In this document: positions 8,404 to 17,530 of the stretch, one piece after another
How the letters are laid out: every line of letters starts with the position of its first letter
Numbering within the stretch: position 1 is the first letter of the stretch
Assembly: GCF_026183735.1 (NCBI RefSeq)
Contig: NZ_JAPFRE010000038.1
Span: 1-64,000, forward strand
DNA length: 64,000 nt
Source: Alteromonas sp. ASW11-130
Lineage (GTDB): Bacteria > Pseudomonadota > Gammaproteobacteria > Enterobacterales > Alteromonadaceae
Direction: 5' to 3'
The notes under the pieces: generated by a model
What the model was told of the DNA's origin: nothing
The model's input: the letters and a program-made list of their open reading frames with translations, nothing else
The model's database searches: none
Program-made: the position numbers and the translations under genes

Positions 8404-9189
8404 ATGGTAAACGGTATCTCTCAAATTTGCTTAATCGCAGTGCAGTCACAACCGGTGGGTGTTCAATTACGGCAACGCCTTGAACGACTGCGTGTTTTTG
8501 ACGAAGTTTGTTTAGTGTTAGCGTCAACTATGCCCGTCTTCGAAGAAGGGCACCTCACGCTTTTCTGCGATATGTTTACCTGGCAACAAACCTCCGTTCT
8601 ACCTCAGCGTATCGAACGTTTAGTTTTACTCGGAACAAACAATCATGACGCCTTGCAGGCTTTTGCCTATAACGCGTTTAGTTTTTTGACTACCCCCCTG
8701 GTTGATGAACAATTAGAAAATGTATGTGTGCGCTTAAAGCAGCATCAATACAATGACGAAATTGTTTCCCATTGGCGAACTATTCAACACGGCTTAAGTC
8801 AGCAGCTTGGCATTTCAGAAACTGCGGTTTCGGCGCGTATACTGCGTTTTCGCGACAATGATGATGAGAATACTCTGGTGCTAAAAACACTCACTGATAC
8901 CGTATTTTTAGCGTGGCAAAATATCGTAAAGATCGAAGCTGAAGGAGACTACATGGAAGTAACAACCGCCAACGAGCAATTAGTTATCAGAAGTTCTTTG
9001 GCTGCACTGCTGAAAAAGCTTAATAACGCTCATTTGATTAGAATTAGCCGTTCGATAGCGGTGAATTTGATACATGTGGAAAAGGTATTTAGCGATAACC
9101 AAATGAACCACTATGTCATGTTTAAAGACAACTCAGTCGCAAAATTTTCGGCCAAGTGGTTTAAGCAATATCGGAATAGGCTGCATTGA
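8404..9189 (+). CDS. LytTR-family DNA-binding regulator with degenerate receiver domain
   Basis: The 261-residue protein has two parts. The first 115 residues follow the fold pattern of a receiver domain (ICLIAVQSQPVGVQLRQRL at the start, AFAYNAFSFLTTPLVDEQL at the end). However, the acidic pair after strand 1 is absent (LIAVQ) and the invariant Lys of the KP motif is Thr (TTP), so normal phosphorylation is unlikely. Residues about 150-261 form a LytTR DNA-binding domain (VKIEAEGDYMEVTT, LIRISRSIAVNL, KFSAKWFKQYRNRL). It lies directly upstream of lrgAB on the same strand, the place LytR occupies in LytSR-LrgAB loci, but no LytS sensor is nearby. It is probably the local regulator of lrgAB. 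Confidence 0.8.
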   Translation: MVNGISQICLIAVQSQPVGVQLRQRLERLRVFDEVCLVLASTMPVFEEGHLTLFCDMFTWQQTSVLPQRIERLVLLGTNNHDALQAFAYNAFSFLTTPLVDEQLENVCVRLKQHQYNDEIVSHWRTIQHGLSQQLGISETAVSARILRFRDNDDENTLVLKTLTDTVFLAWQNIVKIEAEGDYMEVTTANEQLVIRSSLAALLKKLNNAHLIRISRSIAVNLIHVEKVFSDNQMNHYVMFKDNSVAKFSAKWFKQYRNRLH

Positions 9190-9310
9190 TAAGGAATATC
9201 TAGGTAATCGCTATTCACAGCAAGTAACTTTGCGATATCATGGGATTATCATTCACTAGTTTAGGTTGTGAACAGCTATCAATCACTACGTTGTTGGCGG
9301 GATATGTATA

Positions 9311-9643
9311 GTGCTTAGCTATCTTTGTGGCGAGTACTTAGTTTTGCGTTTTTCTATACCCTTGCCGGGTGCATTAATAGGATTGGCACTATTGTTTGGT
9401 CTAATGGTGTTTTCCTCTTCGCTGACAAACAGCATTAGTGTCGCGGCGAAGCCGTTGCTGGGCAATATGGCATTTTTCTTTATTCCAGCGGTAATGGGTA
9501 TCGCTATCTATTGGTCGACTCTGCAGGACAATATTGTTTCTATCACCATAGCCATAGTGGGGTCAACGATACTGAGTTTGGGCGTGAGTTATTGGATAAG
9601 TAAGAAGTTACTGTCGTCTAGAACAGTCTTAGAAGAAACATGA
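9311..9643 (+). CDS. lrgA: LrgA/CidA-family membrane protein
   Basis: The product is a holin-like small membrane protein with four predicted hydrophobic segments. The family signature IPLPGALIGLALLF is near residue 16. The start is GTG 9311: the only upstream in-frame codons before a TGA at 9269-9271 include no ATG, GTG or TTG. At 110 residues it is slightly short at the N-terminus. It overlaps lrgB by four bases (ATGA). In other bacteria LrgAB affects murein hydrolase activity or carries pyruvate-type metabolites; which applies here cannot be told from sequence. Confidence 0.8.
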   Translation: MLSYLCGEYLVLRFSIPLPGALIGLALLFGLMVFSSSLTNSISVAAKPLLGNMAFFFIPAVMGIAIYWSTLQDNIVSITIAIVGSTILSLGVSYWISKKLLSSRTVLEET

Positions 9644-10371
9644 ACGAGATTGTAGGTCAGTTAATCGTTGTATTGACGAATACTGCTTCTTTTACCGCTA
9701 TAAGCTGGATTGTGCTCACGTTTATTGTTTATGTTTTGTCAACCGGCTTACACGTACTGAGCAATCGCCATCCTTTTACGTTGCCAATGGTGATTACAGC
9801 GTTAGTAGTAGGGGGCGTTCTCGCCTTGACTGACGTGAAGGTACGTGACTATCAAGAAGCGACCAGTTTAATCCATTGGTTATTGGGGCCTGTAACAGTG
9901 GCATTGGCGGTGCCGCTATATTACCAATACCAACGCATAGCGAAGCTGGGATGGCGTCTTTGGCTGGCTATAGTTATCAGTGGCGTGTTTGCCCCGACAC
10001 TTGCGTGGGGAATACTTTACGTAATGGATGCGCCTGTCGCGCTATCATTAACCATGTTAGTTAAATCAATTACTACGCCTTTAGCTATGGAAACAACTGC
10101 AATAACTGGCGGTATACCCGCCATCGCAGCAGTCTTTGTTATCACCACTGGCGTAGTAGGGGCGATGGTTTGCTCCTGGATATTCCGTTTGTTGGGAGAT
10201 GATAGTGCAGAAGCACAAGGTGTAGCATTAGGTACGGTGGCTCACGCAATCGGAACCGCCAAGGCGTTACAATATTCAGAAGTGACTGGGGCAGTTGCCG
10301 CTATTTCGTTGTCGTTGAACGGCATTATGACAGCTTTTATTATTCCAATATTAATTTCGACTTTAGAATAA
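9640..10371 (+). CDS. lrgB: LrgB-family membrane protein
   Basis: This is a 243-residue polytopic protein with the conserved LrgB blocks LGPVTVALAVPLYYQ and KSITTPLAMETTAITGG, and VAHAIGTAKALQ near the C-terminus. Length and hydrophobicity match the family. The ATG overlaps the lrgA stop, so the pair is translationally coupled and works as one complex in the inner membrane. No transcription terminator with a T-run follows in the 147 bp before the next gene. Confidence 0.88.
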   Translation: MNEIVGQLIVVLTNTASFTAISWIVLTFIVYVLSTGLHVLSNRHPFTLPMVITALVVGGVLALTDVKVRDYQEATSLIHWLLGPVTVALAVPLYYQYQRIAKLGWRLWLAIVISGVFAPTLAWGILYVMDAPVALSLTMLVKSITTPLAMETTAITGGIPAIAAVFVITTGVVGAMVCSWIFRLLGDDSAEAQGVALGTVAHAIGTAKALQYSEVTGAVAAISLSLNGIMTAFIIPILISTLE

Positions 10372-10518
10372 TGGACTTTTTGCCGATAAATGCTATTTGT
10401 TAGTACAGTAACTTAGTGTGAGAGTTATCATATTGTAACGCCTCCCACATTGACCCGTACCACCCAAAAAGTAATACCAGACAGTAACCTTCATCGTTAA
10501 GGATGGTAGTAAATCTCA

Positions 10519-11511
10519 ATGTTTTCAGTTTTAGTTTGTGATGATTCGTTAGTGGCCCGTAAACAGGCCGCAAAATGCTTGCCGCAGGATTGGGAAGTGG
10601 CAGTCCACTTTGCAAAGCATGGTGGAGAGGCTATTGAAGCCCTGCAACAAGGGAAAGGGCAGTTGTTGTTGCTCGATCTCAATATGCCAGTTAAAGATGG
10701 CTATCAAACGCTTGAGTCAATTCAGCAGCTCAATATATCGACTAAAGTGGTAGTGATATCGGGTGATATTCAGCCCGAAGCGCACGAGCGTGTGACCAAA
10801 TTAGGCGCGATAGATTTTATCCAAAAACCGGTAAAAGCAGATAAGCTGCGAGAAGTCTTAATCAAACACAATATTTTAGCTAATGACGAATTAGCTGATA
10901 GTGAAGGCTCGCTTGATCCCGAAGTGCGGGACTGTTATCAGGAAATCACGAATATCGCCATGGGACAGGCTGGTGATCATTTGGCCCGCATAATGAACGT
11001 ATTTGTGCGCTTACCGATCCCGAATGTAAACCTGATAGAGGTCTCTGAGTTACATATGATGTTGTCTGATATTGAACAGCATGAACAGGTAACCGCGGTT
11101 TGTCAGGGCTTTTTAGGGCCTGGCATTCGTGGCGAGGCTTTGTGCATTCTAAGCGATTCAAGTTTTGAAGACGTAGCCAAAATTCTTGATATAAAGCAGG
11201 AGGTCGATGATCAAATCCAGTTAGAGCTATTGATGGACGCTGCCAGCTTACTCATCGGGACCTGTCTAGCTGGGCTGGCCGAGCAAATGGATGTAAATTT
11301 TAGTCAAGGTCATCCCGTAGTGTTAGGGCAACACCGCGTTATAACAGACATCATCAGTATGAATAGGGTTAACTGGCGACGCACGCTCGCGATTGAGTTG
11401 AGTTATGGCCTTGAGGGTTATAATGTTCAGTGTGATCTCATATTATTGTTTACAGAAGATTCCATGATTACTATGAATAAAAAGCTTTCACATCTGTTGG
11501 AGGATGAGTAG
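10519..11511 (+). CDS. Response regulator with C-terminal CheC-like phosphatase domain
   Basis: Residues 1-120 are an intact receiver: the acidic pair VCDDS, phosphoacceptor Asp in LLLLDLNMP, and Lys in FIQKPV. Residues about 130-325 resemble CheC/CheX/FliY phosphatases. The first catalytic helix keeps the D-x3-E-x2-N signature (DCYQEITNIAMGQA), while the matching second helix (MDAASLLIGTCLAGLAEQ) lacks the E-x2-N pair, so a single active site is expected. The domain order suggests a phosphorylation-gated CheY-P phosphatase or a signal sink. Its stop overlaps the GTG of the next gene by one base, implying coupled expression with the PAS protein. Confidence 0.8.
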   Translation: MFSVLVCDDSLVARKQAAKCLPQDWEVAVHFAKHGGEAIEALQQGKGQLLLLDLNMPVKDGYQTLESIQQLNISTKVVVISGDIQPEAHERVTKLGAIDFIQKPVKADKLREVLIKHNILANDELADSEGSLDPEVRDCYQEITNIAMGQAGDHLARIMNVFVRLPIPNVNLIEVSELHMMLSDIEQHEQVTAVCQGFLGPGIRGEALCILSDSSFEDVAKILDIKQEVDDQIQLELLMDAASLLIGTCLAGLAEQMDVNFSQGHPVVLGQHRVITDIISMNRVNWRRTLAIELSYGLEGYNVQCDLILLFTEDSMITMNKKLSHLLEDE

Positions 11512-12002
11512 TGGCCAATGATGCGTTAGATGAGTTAAGAGAATTTCACTGGATGGCAGATATGCTGCATTCGGTGGATGTGGGAATTGTAGTATTAGAT
11601 AAACAGTTTAAAGTACAAGTATGGAATGGCTTTATGGAAAGCCATAGCGGTTTGCTGCCAAGTGAAGTGCAACAAAAATGCTTATTCGATTTATTCAACC
11701 ATATTGATGGAGAATGGTTCGCCCAAAAAGCCAAGCCTGTTTTTGAACTAAAAACCCGGGCATTCATGACCTGGGAACAACGGCCTTACTTGTTTAAGTT
11801 TCCTAATTACCGACCTATTACGGGTAGTGAACCTTTCATGTATCAGAATATTGCGTTGTCACCGTTAACGTCCACAACTGGAACAGTGGATTTTATTAGT
11901 ATGATGATTTACGACATGACCGATATCGCCAGTGGCAAAAAACAGCTTGAAGCCTTGCAGGTGAGTGAAAGCGAAGCCGCTGAACGGACAGCCCGACGTT
12001 AG
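11511..12002 (+). CDS. PAS-domain protein
   Basis: The 163-residue protein starts with GTG inside the TAG of the preceding gene. A PAS fold covers most of it: MLHSVDVGIVVLDKQFKVQVWN at about 20-40 is typical, followed by a sheet region ending in ISMMIYDMTDIA. The tail is a short amphipathic helix (KKQLEALQVSESEAAER) of the kind that links PAS to an output domain, yet no GGDEF or kinase module follows before the stop. It is either a stand-alone sensor acting on the receiver-CheC partner or a protein that lost its output domain. Confidence 0.75.
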   Translation: MANDALDELREFHWMADMLHSVDVGIVVLDKQFKVQVWNGFMESHSGLLPSEVQQKCLFDLFNHIDGEWFAQKAKPVFELKTRAFMTWEQRPYLFKFPNYRPITGSEPFMYQNIALSPLTSTTGTVDFISMMIYDMTDIASGKKQLEALQVSESEAAERTARR

Positions 12003-12101
12003 CGCGATAGGGCAAGCAATAAGTGGAAGCTGGCTCAATGCTGTTTTCGACTTGAATATTAGCGAATTAACCTCAACCTTCTTTTCATTTCAGAAAGCGG
12101 A

Positions 12102-12920
12102 ATGCATTATTATTTCATGATGATCAAAACCCACCTCACATTTATTCTGCTTGCATCGCTGTGCTTGGTAGAGCTGATAAAGCCGGTGCGTGCCGAATTT
12201 ACCTGTGATATCGATTTCGCTTACGGAATCCTGGTTTCAGAAGACCAATTACGTGTGATGGACGAAACACGCACCATTATGCAAATCAACCACCAGTCGC
12301 AGTTATTTGTCGGTGGACGTTGGATCCAGCTAGAAAAAGAAAATACGAAACTGCTTCACGAGTATGCGTCAGGCTTACATTACGTCATTCCTAAAATGAT
12401 TATTCTGGCTACCGAAGGGGTAGAACTAGCAATCGAAACAATTGACCATGTCTATCTGGGTTTGGTGGGAAGTGATCATGAAAGCTACGAAAAAATACGA
12501 CGGGCAATGGAGCGTGTACAGCAGAAAGTTAAAGACAAATTTCGCCAAACCGGCCCGTATTACACCATCGGCCCTGGCTCGTTAGAAAGTGTGGATGAGT
12601 TTGTAGATAGTGAAATTGAAGCACAATTGGAAGAGGCGATTTCCACGTCAATCGGCGGAATCTTATCGGCCATTGGGGGCATCAACACAACCGATCCAGA
12701 GTTATCTAGTGATAAGGTTGAACAAATTTCTCGCCAGTTAGAGGAAATGGGCGAGCAGATAGAAAAAGATGTCGGCCCTCGCGCTTCGAAGCTCAAGAAC
12801 AAGGCGAAGTGGTTTTGTGATACGTTGACAGATTTAAATAAAGTTGAAGAAAAACTTAGACGACAGATTCCAGCCCTCAAACCCATTGACGTAATTACCG
12901 CCGACAAGCGAAAAGACTAA
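12102..12920 (+). CDS. YggN-like periplasmic protein (DUF2884)
   Basis: The product has 272 residues from ATG 12102; a second ATG at 12117 (MMIKTHL) would give a more compact signal peptide ending at VRAEF. The mature part matches the YggN/DUF2884 layout: an opening FTCDIDFAYGI, the WIQLEKE region, a central helical part and a C-terminal Cys-containing helix (KWFCDTL). A Glu/Lys-rich amphipathic region at about 190-265 may form coiled coil. The function of the family is unknown. The gene ends at a hairpin terminator shared with the convergent hemW. Confidence 0.75.
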   Translation: MHYYFMMIKTHLTFILLASLCLVELIKPVRAEFTCDIDFAYGILVSEDQLRVMDETRTIMQINHQSQLFVGGRWIQLEKENTKLLHEYASGLHYVIPKMIILATEGVELAIETIDHVYLGLVGSDHESYEKIRRAMERVQQKVKDKFRQTGPYYTIGPGSLESVDEFVDSEIEAQLEEAISTSIGGILSAIGGINTTDPELSSDKVEQISRQLEEMGEQIEKDVGPRASKLKNKAKWFCDTLTDLNKVEEKLRRQIPALKPIDVITADKRKD

Positions 12921-13007
12921 TCGCCGCAAAGGTTTTATATTTGGTATTACGCCCTTTTTTTGCCTCGTATTGGAAGTGGCAGTAAGCTTTTTGATGTTTC
13001 GCAAACT

Positions 13008-13038
13008 AAAATCCCGTCTAAGCAACCGGGATTTTTTT
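13008..13038. terminator. Bidirectional rho-independent terminator
   Basis: AAAATCCCG (13008-13016) pairs with CGGGATTTT (13027-13035) around a 10-nt loop, followed by T residues to 13038 and preceded by A residues. It sits between the convergent yggN-like gene and hemW and can serve both strands. Confidence 0.75.
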
Positions 13039-13053
13039 ATAATTTTTACTTAA

Positions 13054-14193
13054 TCAAACTAATGCACTAAGCAGAGAATTTAAGTATCGGTGTCCCTTAG
13101 GCGTCACCTTCCAGTGACTATCCGTAATCTCGATCAACCCATCTTCTTGTGCCTTGTTTAGTTCAGCCGTCTGCCCTGCACTGAGCTGGGTGCCGGTTAG
13201 CGCTTCAAAATCTTCAACGGGACAGGGTTCCACTAAGCGAAAACGGTTCATAAAAAACTCAAACGCAAGGTCATCTTGTTTAACGTCAATCGTTTGATCC
13301 AGATAGGGGCGCGCTAGGTCCATGTAGCCTCTAGGGTGCTTTACTTTTACCGTACGCTGAATTTTCCGTTGTTCAGCATGGGTTATTTTGCCATGTGCGC
13401 CGCACCCAATACCCAAATAATCGCCAAAGCGCCAGTAATTCAAATTATGTTGGCATTGCCTTCCCGGTAGGCTATAGGCGGAGATTTCGTATTGCTGAAA
13501 ACCATGCTGCTTTAATAAGTCATGACCCTTAGCCTGAATGTCCCACAACACATCATCGTCAGGTAATTCGGGCGGCTTTGAATAGAAAGGAGTGTTAGGC
13601 TCTATCGTCAGCTGGTACCACGACAAATGAGGCGGTGCTAACTGAATAGCTGTGTGCAAATCGGATAATGCATTTTCGATAGATTGTTCGGGTAAACCAT
13701 GCATCAAGTCTAAGTTAAAACTGTTAAGTTGTGACCCTTGGGTAATTTTTATCGCTCGTTTTGCTTGTTCTGCATCGTGGATACGACCAAGCACGCTTAG
13801 ATGGTGTGACTGAAAACTCTGTACGCCTACTGATAATCGATTAATTCCTGCCTGCACATATCCGTCAAAGCGCGCTGATTCCATGGTGCCGGGGTTGGCT
13901 TCCATCGTAATTTCTGCATCTGGCTTTACTTCAACTCTTTGCTTTATACCGAGAAGTAGGTCGGCTATGCCTTGTTCTGAGAAAAGGCTGGGGGTACCCC
14001 CACCAATAAAAATAGTTTCTATTACCCGATTACCAATTAGTTCAGCATCACGGGCTAAGTCATCAAGTAAGTGCTGAATGTATTCTTTTTCAGGAATAGC
14101 CGACTTAACCCCGTGAGAATTAAAGTCACAATAGGGACATTTTTGTACACACCATGGAATATGCACATATAGGCTAAGGGGGGGATTACGCAA
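13054..14193 (-). CDS. hemW: Radical SAM haem chaperone HemW
   Basis: The 379-residue protein starts at TTG 14191-14193, which has GAGG seven bases upstream; no ATG fits better. It opens with LSLYVHIPWCVQKCPYCDF, the CxxxCxxC radical SAM cluster motif followed by Phe. GGGTPSLF and the HemN C-terminal region (LAFEFFMNRFRLVE) follow. The family name HemN was applied to such proteins in error; HemW binds haem and delivers it to respiratory enzymes, and lacks coproporphyrinogen oxidase activity. It overlaps rdgB by eight bases and is the last gene of srmB-rdgB-hemW. Confidence 0.92.
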   Translation of the reverse strand: MRNPPLSLYVHIPWCVQKCPYCDFNSHGVKSAIPEKEYIQHLLDDLARDAELIGNRVIETIFIGGGTPSLFSEQGIADLLLGIKQRVEVKPDAEITMEANPGTMESARFDGYVQAGINRLSVGVQSFQSHHLSVLGRIHDAEQAKRAIKITQGSQLNSFNLDLMHGLPEQSIENALSDLHTAIQLAPPHLSWYQLTIEPNTPFYSKPPELPDDDVLWDIQAKGHDLLKQHGFQQYEISAYSLPGRQCQHNLNYWRFGDYLGIGCGAHGKITHAEQRKIQRTVKVKHPRGYMDLARPYLDQTIDVKQDDLAFEFFMNRFRLVEPCPVEDFEALTGTQLSAGQTAELNKAQEDGLIEITDSHWKVTPKGHRYLNSLLSALV

Positions 14194-14791
14194 ACAATTG
14201 CCTCATCTGTTTCATCAGTGCATTCAATGCTTGCCCGCGATGACTAATGTGATTTTTCTCGGTTTTATCTAACTGGGCAGCGGTACATGTATGTTGTTCA
14301 ACATAAAAAACCGGATCATAACCAAAACCTGCGTCACCCTCTTGGCGTTGAGTAATTGAGCCATGCCATTTTCCCTCGCTGATTAGAGGCACGGGATCGT
14401 CGCCATCACGCATCATTACCAACAGACAGAAGAAATACGCATTACGGTTCGATTCGCCTTCTAGCCGTTCCAATAGCAAATCGATATTGTCTTGATCAGA
14501 AGCGTTTTCACCAGCAAACCGCGCTGAGTAGATTCCGGGTGCGCCACCTAATGCCTCAACTACAATACCCGAATCATCAGCGATAGCCGGCAGGCCGGTT
14601 TCTCTTGCTGCATGGCGGGCTTTGATAATGGCATTTTCGACAAACGTTGTACCGGTTTCTGGCACATCACTTACGCCTAAAACGCTTTGGGGAACAATTT
14701 CTACGCCCAGTTCAGCGAATAAATTTTCAAATTCCCGAAGCTTACCTTTGTTACCAGAGGCTAATACAATTTTTTTGGGAAAGGCTATCAC
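14186..14791 (-). CDS. rdgB: dITP/XTP pyrophosphatase RdgB
   Basis: This 201-residue house-cleaning nucleotidase hydrolyses dITP, dHAPTP and XTP to monophosphates, keeping them out of DNA. The signature SGNKGKLREFE is at residues 12-22, and IADDSGIVVEALGGAPGIYSAR carries the metal-binding Asp and specificity residues. GFGYDPVF is at about 165. The start is GTG, overlapping the srmB stop by four bases. The length is normal for the family. Confidence 0.95.
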   Translation of the reverse strand: MIAFPKKIVLASGNKGKLREFENLFAELGVEIVPQSVLGVSDVPETGTTFVENAIIKARHAARETGLPAIADDSGIVVEALGGAPGIYSARFAGENASDQDNIDLLLERLEGESNRNAYFFCLLVMMRDGDDPVPLISEGKWHGSITQRQEGDAGFGYDPVFYVEQHTCTAAQLDKTEKNHISHRGQALNALMKQMRQLFA

Positions 14792-15987
14792 TTTTTCCCC
14801 TTAGCTTTAGTTTTTGACTTCTTCTTTTTACGCGTGGTGGACGGCGCTTTATGTTTTGGACGTAATTCGTTTATTACCCGGGCTTTGAATGGTTCATTCG
14901 TGTAACGAGCGACCTTACCTACCATTTCAAAATCATGCGCTTCAACTAAAGATATTGCGGTACCCTTAGCGCCAGCGCGGCCCGTGCGACCAACGCGATG
15001 GACATAAATGTCAGCTGTACGCGGCATATCATAATTGATGACGTGGCTAACATTCGGAACGTCAATTCCTCTGGCGGCTACATCTGTCGCCAGCAAAATT
15101 TTAACTTTACCTTCTTTAAATGAGGCTAATGCCGCGTTGCGCTTATCTTGGGGCATCTCGCCTTGTAGCCAACTGACATGCAAGCCGTTAGACATTAATT
15201 TACTTTTTAACATATCTAAGCGATCGCGTGTTTTAACAAACACAATCGCGTTTTCAATTTGGTGCGACAGAATATGGACGAGTAACGCATCTTTATGAGC
15301 GAGATCATCAGCAAGATGGTACCACTGATGAGTTTTTGCTTTTTCTTTACGAGAAGGGTAGGCGGTTACCTCTACTGGCTCATCTAAAATATCTGCGGCA
15401 AAACGCTTAACACCAGCACCTTCCAGCGTAGCTGAAAATAACATGTTTTGTTTGCGCCAGCGTGCTTCTCCTGCTATTTGCCCGACAATGCCGCCGAACC
15501 CCATGTCTAACATACGGTCCGCTTCATCCAGGATAAGACACTCAATATTCCGACAGTCTGCGTGTTCGTTGTTGATATGCTCGAACAGGCGGCCGGGTGT
15601 CGCCACTAGAATATCCAAATTTTTGCTTAACGTTTCATTGTCGGTGCCGTAATTAATGCCGCCCGTAATGACCCCGCAAACCAGTTCTGTATACTGGGTT
15701 ATGGCTTTTGCTTGTTCATACACTTGTAGTGCTAATTCTCGGGTAGGGGTGAGGATTAACACGCGCGTGGCCCCAGGCTCCTTACGAGGAAAGTCTAATA
15801 AATACTGGCATGCAGGCAATAAAAACGCAGCAGTTTTCCCCGTGCCAGTAGGCGCAGAAGCTAACACATCTTTGCCTTCCATTGCGGGAGGGATAACCAA
15901 TTCCTGAATGCTGGTGGGACCGGTAAACTTCATATCTGCCAACGCGTGACACAAGTCTGAATCCAGATCTAAATCTTCAAAAGTCAT
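14788..15987 (-). CDS. srmB: DEAD-box RNA helicase SrmB
   Basis: The 399-residue ATP-dependent RNA helicase acts in 50S ribosome assembly in E. coli. Motifs in order: Q motif (FTGPTSIQ), Walker A APTGTGKTAA, PTRELA, TPGR, DEAD (LILDEADRMLDMGF), SAT (LFSATLEG), ATDVAARGIDV and the HRVGRTGRAG block. The specific link to SrmB is the HQWYHLADDLAHK stretch and the INELRPKHKAPS region near the end. The C-terminus is a short Lys-rich tail, clearly shorter than in E. coli SrmB (444 aa). It is the first gene of the srmB-rdgB-hemW set. Confidence 0.92.
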   Translation of the reverse strand: MTFEDLDLDSDLCHALADMKFTGPTSIQELVIPPAMEGKDVLASAPTGTGKTAAFLLPACQYLLDFPRKEPGATRVLILTPTRELALQVYEQAKAITQYTELVCGVITGGINYGTDNETLSKNLDILVATPGRLFEHINNEHADCRNIECLILDEADRMLDMGFGGIVGQIAGEARWRKQNMLFSATLEGAGVKRFAADILDEPVEVTAYPSRKEKAKTHQWYHLADDLAHKDALLVHILSHQIENAIVFVKTRDRLDMLKSKLMSNGLHVSWLQGEMPQDKRNAALASFKEGKVKILLATDVAARGIDVPNVSHVINYDMPRTADIYVHRVGRTGRAGAKGTAISLVEAHDFEMVGKVARYTNEPFKARVINELRPKHKAPSTTRKKKKSKTKAKGKK

Positions 15988-16032
15988 ATAAATGCAGGTC
16001 GCCTGGTAAATTGCGTTATTGTAACATTGTTA

Positions 16033-17139
16033 TTAAGCTGTGCCGCCTTTGTCTGCAAGAATTTGTGTAATTACTTGCATTCGCTGTTTGTTTAACTGGC
16101 TTTTGATCGCCGCCCCTTTAAAGCCAGCTTGAATAATAGGTTGAGTATCAACACTTTTTGCCGCATTTAGTGCGTGTAATATAACGGATGGCTGTAGGGC
16201 AGGGCAATTATCCATACAAGCCGAAACATCCAGTAAATCGCGGAAACGGTCAGCTTTACGCCAGCCATCCGCCTGATTGAATATATCGAGCAATCGATTG
16301 GCTGACACTGGTTGTGTTAATTCAGAAGCAAAGTTTGCGGCAAGCACGGCTAGCTCACAAAAAGAATTGGGCGCTTTTAGTCGCGTACCCAGTGAGGAAG
16401 CTTGCTCAGTTGACAAACTACAGGCTAACACAGCGAAACGTATTTCACCTTTAAGCGATCGCTCTGCCGATAGCTTCAACGCGGCCCAAGTGGGTGTATT
16501 CAATGCAGCTAATTCGCTTAACCATGGGAAGAGGGCATCAGCTTGCTGAAGTGTATCGAAGTACACCTGCGGATCCCTTTCCATTAAACTTCGCTGGGTC
16601 TCGCTCCACACGCGTTCTGCTGACAGATGAGCAAGTTCATCTTGCTTTGCGACCTCTCGCATTAACCGCATGGTTTCCTCTGCGACTGAAAAGCCCAAGT
16701 GAGCATAACGAGCGGCAAACCTTGCCACGCGAAATACGCGTAGGGGGTCTTCCACAAATGCATCTGAAACATGCCGTAATAAGCGGTCTGTTAGATCCTG
16801 CTGGCCATTAAAAGGGTCGGTAATATGGCCGTCGGCATCTTTAGCCATAGCGTTGATAGTCAGATCCCGTCGCAGCAGGTCTTCTTTAAGGGTAACACTT
16901 GCACTGGCATCACACACAAACCCGGTATAACCCCTGCCCGATTTTCGTTCGGTTCGCGCAAGCGCGTATTCTTCTTTGGTTTTGGGATGTAAGAAAACAG
17001 GAAAGTCTTTACCTACCTGAGTAAAACCCTTATCAAGCATTTGTTGAGGGGTGGCACCTACAACCACATAATCCTTTTCTGTTACTTTACGGTTTAACAG
17101 TTCATCGCGAACTGCGCCCCCGACCAGATAAATCTGCAT
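16033..17139 (-). CDS. cca: CCA-adding tRNA nucleotidyltransferase, without a recognisable HD domain
   Basis: The enzyme adds or repairs the 3' CCA of tRNAs. The class II nucleotidyltransferase core is clear: [11 protein letters not shown] at 4-14, DYVVVGA, the [11 protein letters not shown] block, [10 protein letters not shown] and [16 protein letters not shown]. In E. coli the C-terminal half is an HD phosphohydrolase with a CHDLGK motif. Here the matching stretch reads [11 protein letters not shown], with no His-Asp pair, and the protein is 368 residues against 412. The accessory phosphatase and phosphodiesterase activities are therefore probably absent. It stands 45 bp upstream of srmB. 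Confidence 0.92.
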   Translation of the reverse strand: MQIYLVGGAVRDELLNRKVTEKDYVVVGATPQQMLDKGFTQVGKDFPVFLHPKTKEEYALARTERKSGRGYTGFVCDASASVTLKEDLLRRDLTINAMAKDADGHITDPFNGQQDLTDRLLRHVSDAFVEDPLRVFRVARFAARYAHLGFSVAEETMRLMREVAKQDELAHLSAERVWSETQRSLMERDPQVYFDTLQQADALFPWLSELAALNTPTWAALKLSAERSLKGEIRFAVLACSLSTEQASSLGTRLKAPNSFCELAVLAANFASELTQPVSANRLLDIFNQADGWRKADRFRDLLDVSACMDNCPALQPSVILHALNAAKSVDTQPIIQAGFKGAAIKSQLNKQRMQVITQILADKGGTA

Positions 17140-17530
17140 TTCTCACCTACGTTAGTTTTTATCAGCGCAAGTACGTGTTGGCTGCTGCGATTCAATATTG
17201 CAGCGAAAGGTTGTACACCATTACATGCCATTGACCGCGATATTCAATAAGCCAGATAAACAGTTTATAACGAAGCCCAATTGTGCGCTAAACGCAAGCA
17301 GCTTCGCTTCTTACATATGCTGAGAATATTACCCGGCGGACCCTTAATTTACTCGCTATCTTCAATACCAGGTCTTAAAATACGCTGAATGCACAAATTT
17401 CGTATAGCAGAGATTAACACGCCCTAGTCAGCGCGAGTGAAAAAAGTGAGAATAGTCACGTTATCTTTTGACTTCTGCAAACGCTGTGGTTAGTTTAGTT
17501 CGCGATGTATTTTAGGCACTGTTACAAGAT
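17140..17530. other. Intergenic divergent promoter region, 391 bp
   Basis: The region lies between the start of cca (minus) and exeA (plus) and contains no supported gene. A possible plus-strand promoter is TTGACT at 17468-17473 with TAGTTT 17 bases later (17491-17496); the -10 element is poor, so this is tentative. Confidence 0.35.
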
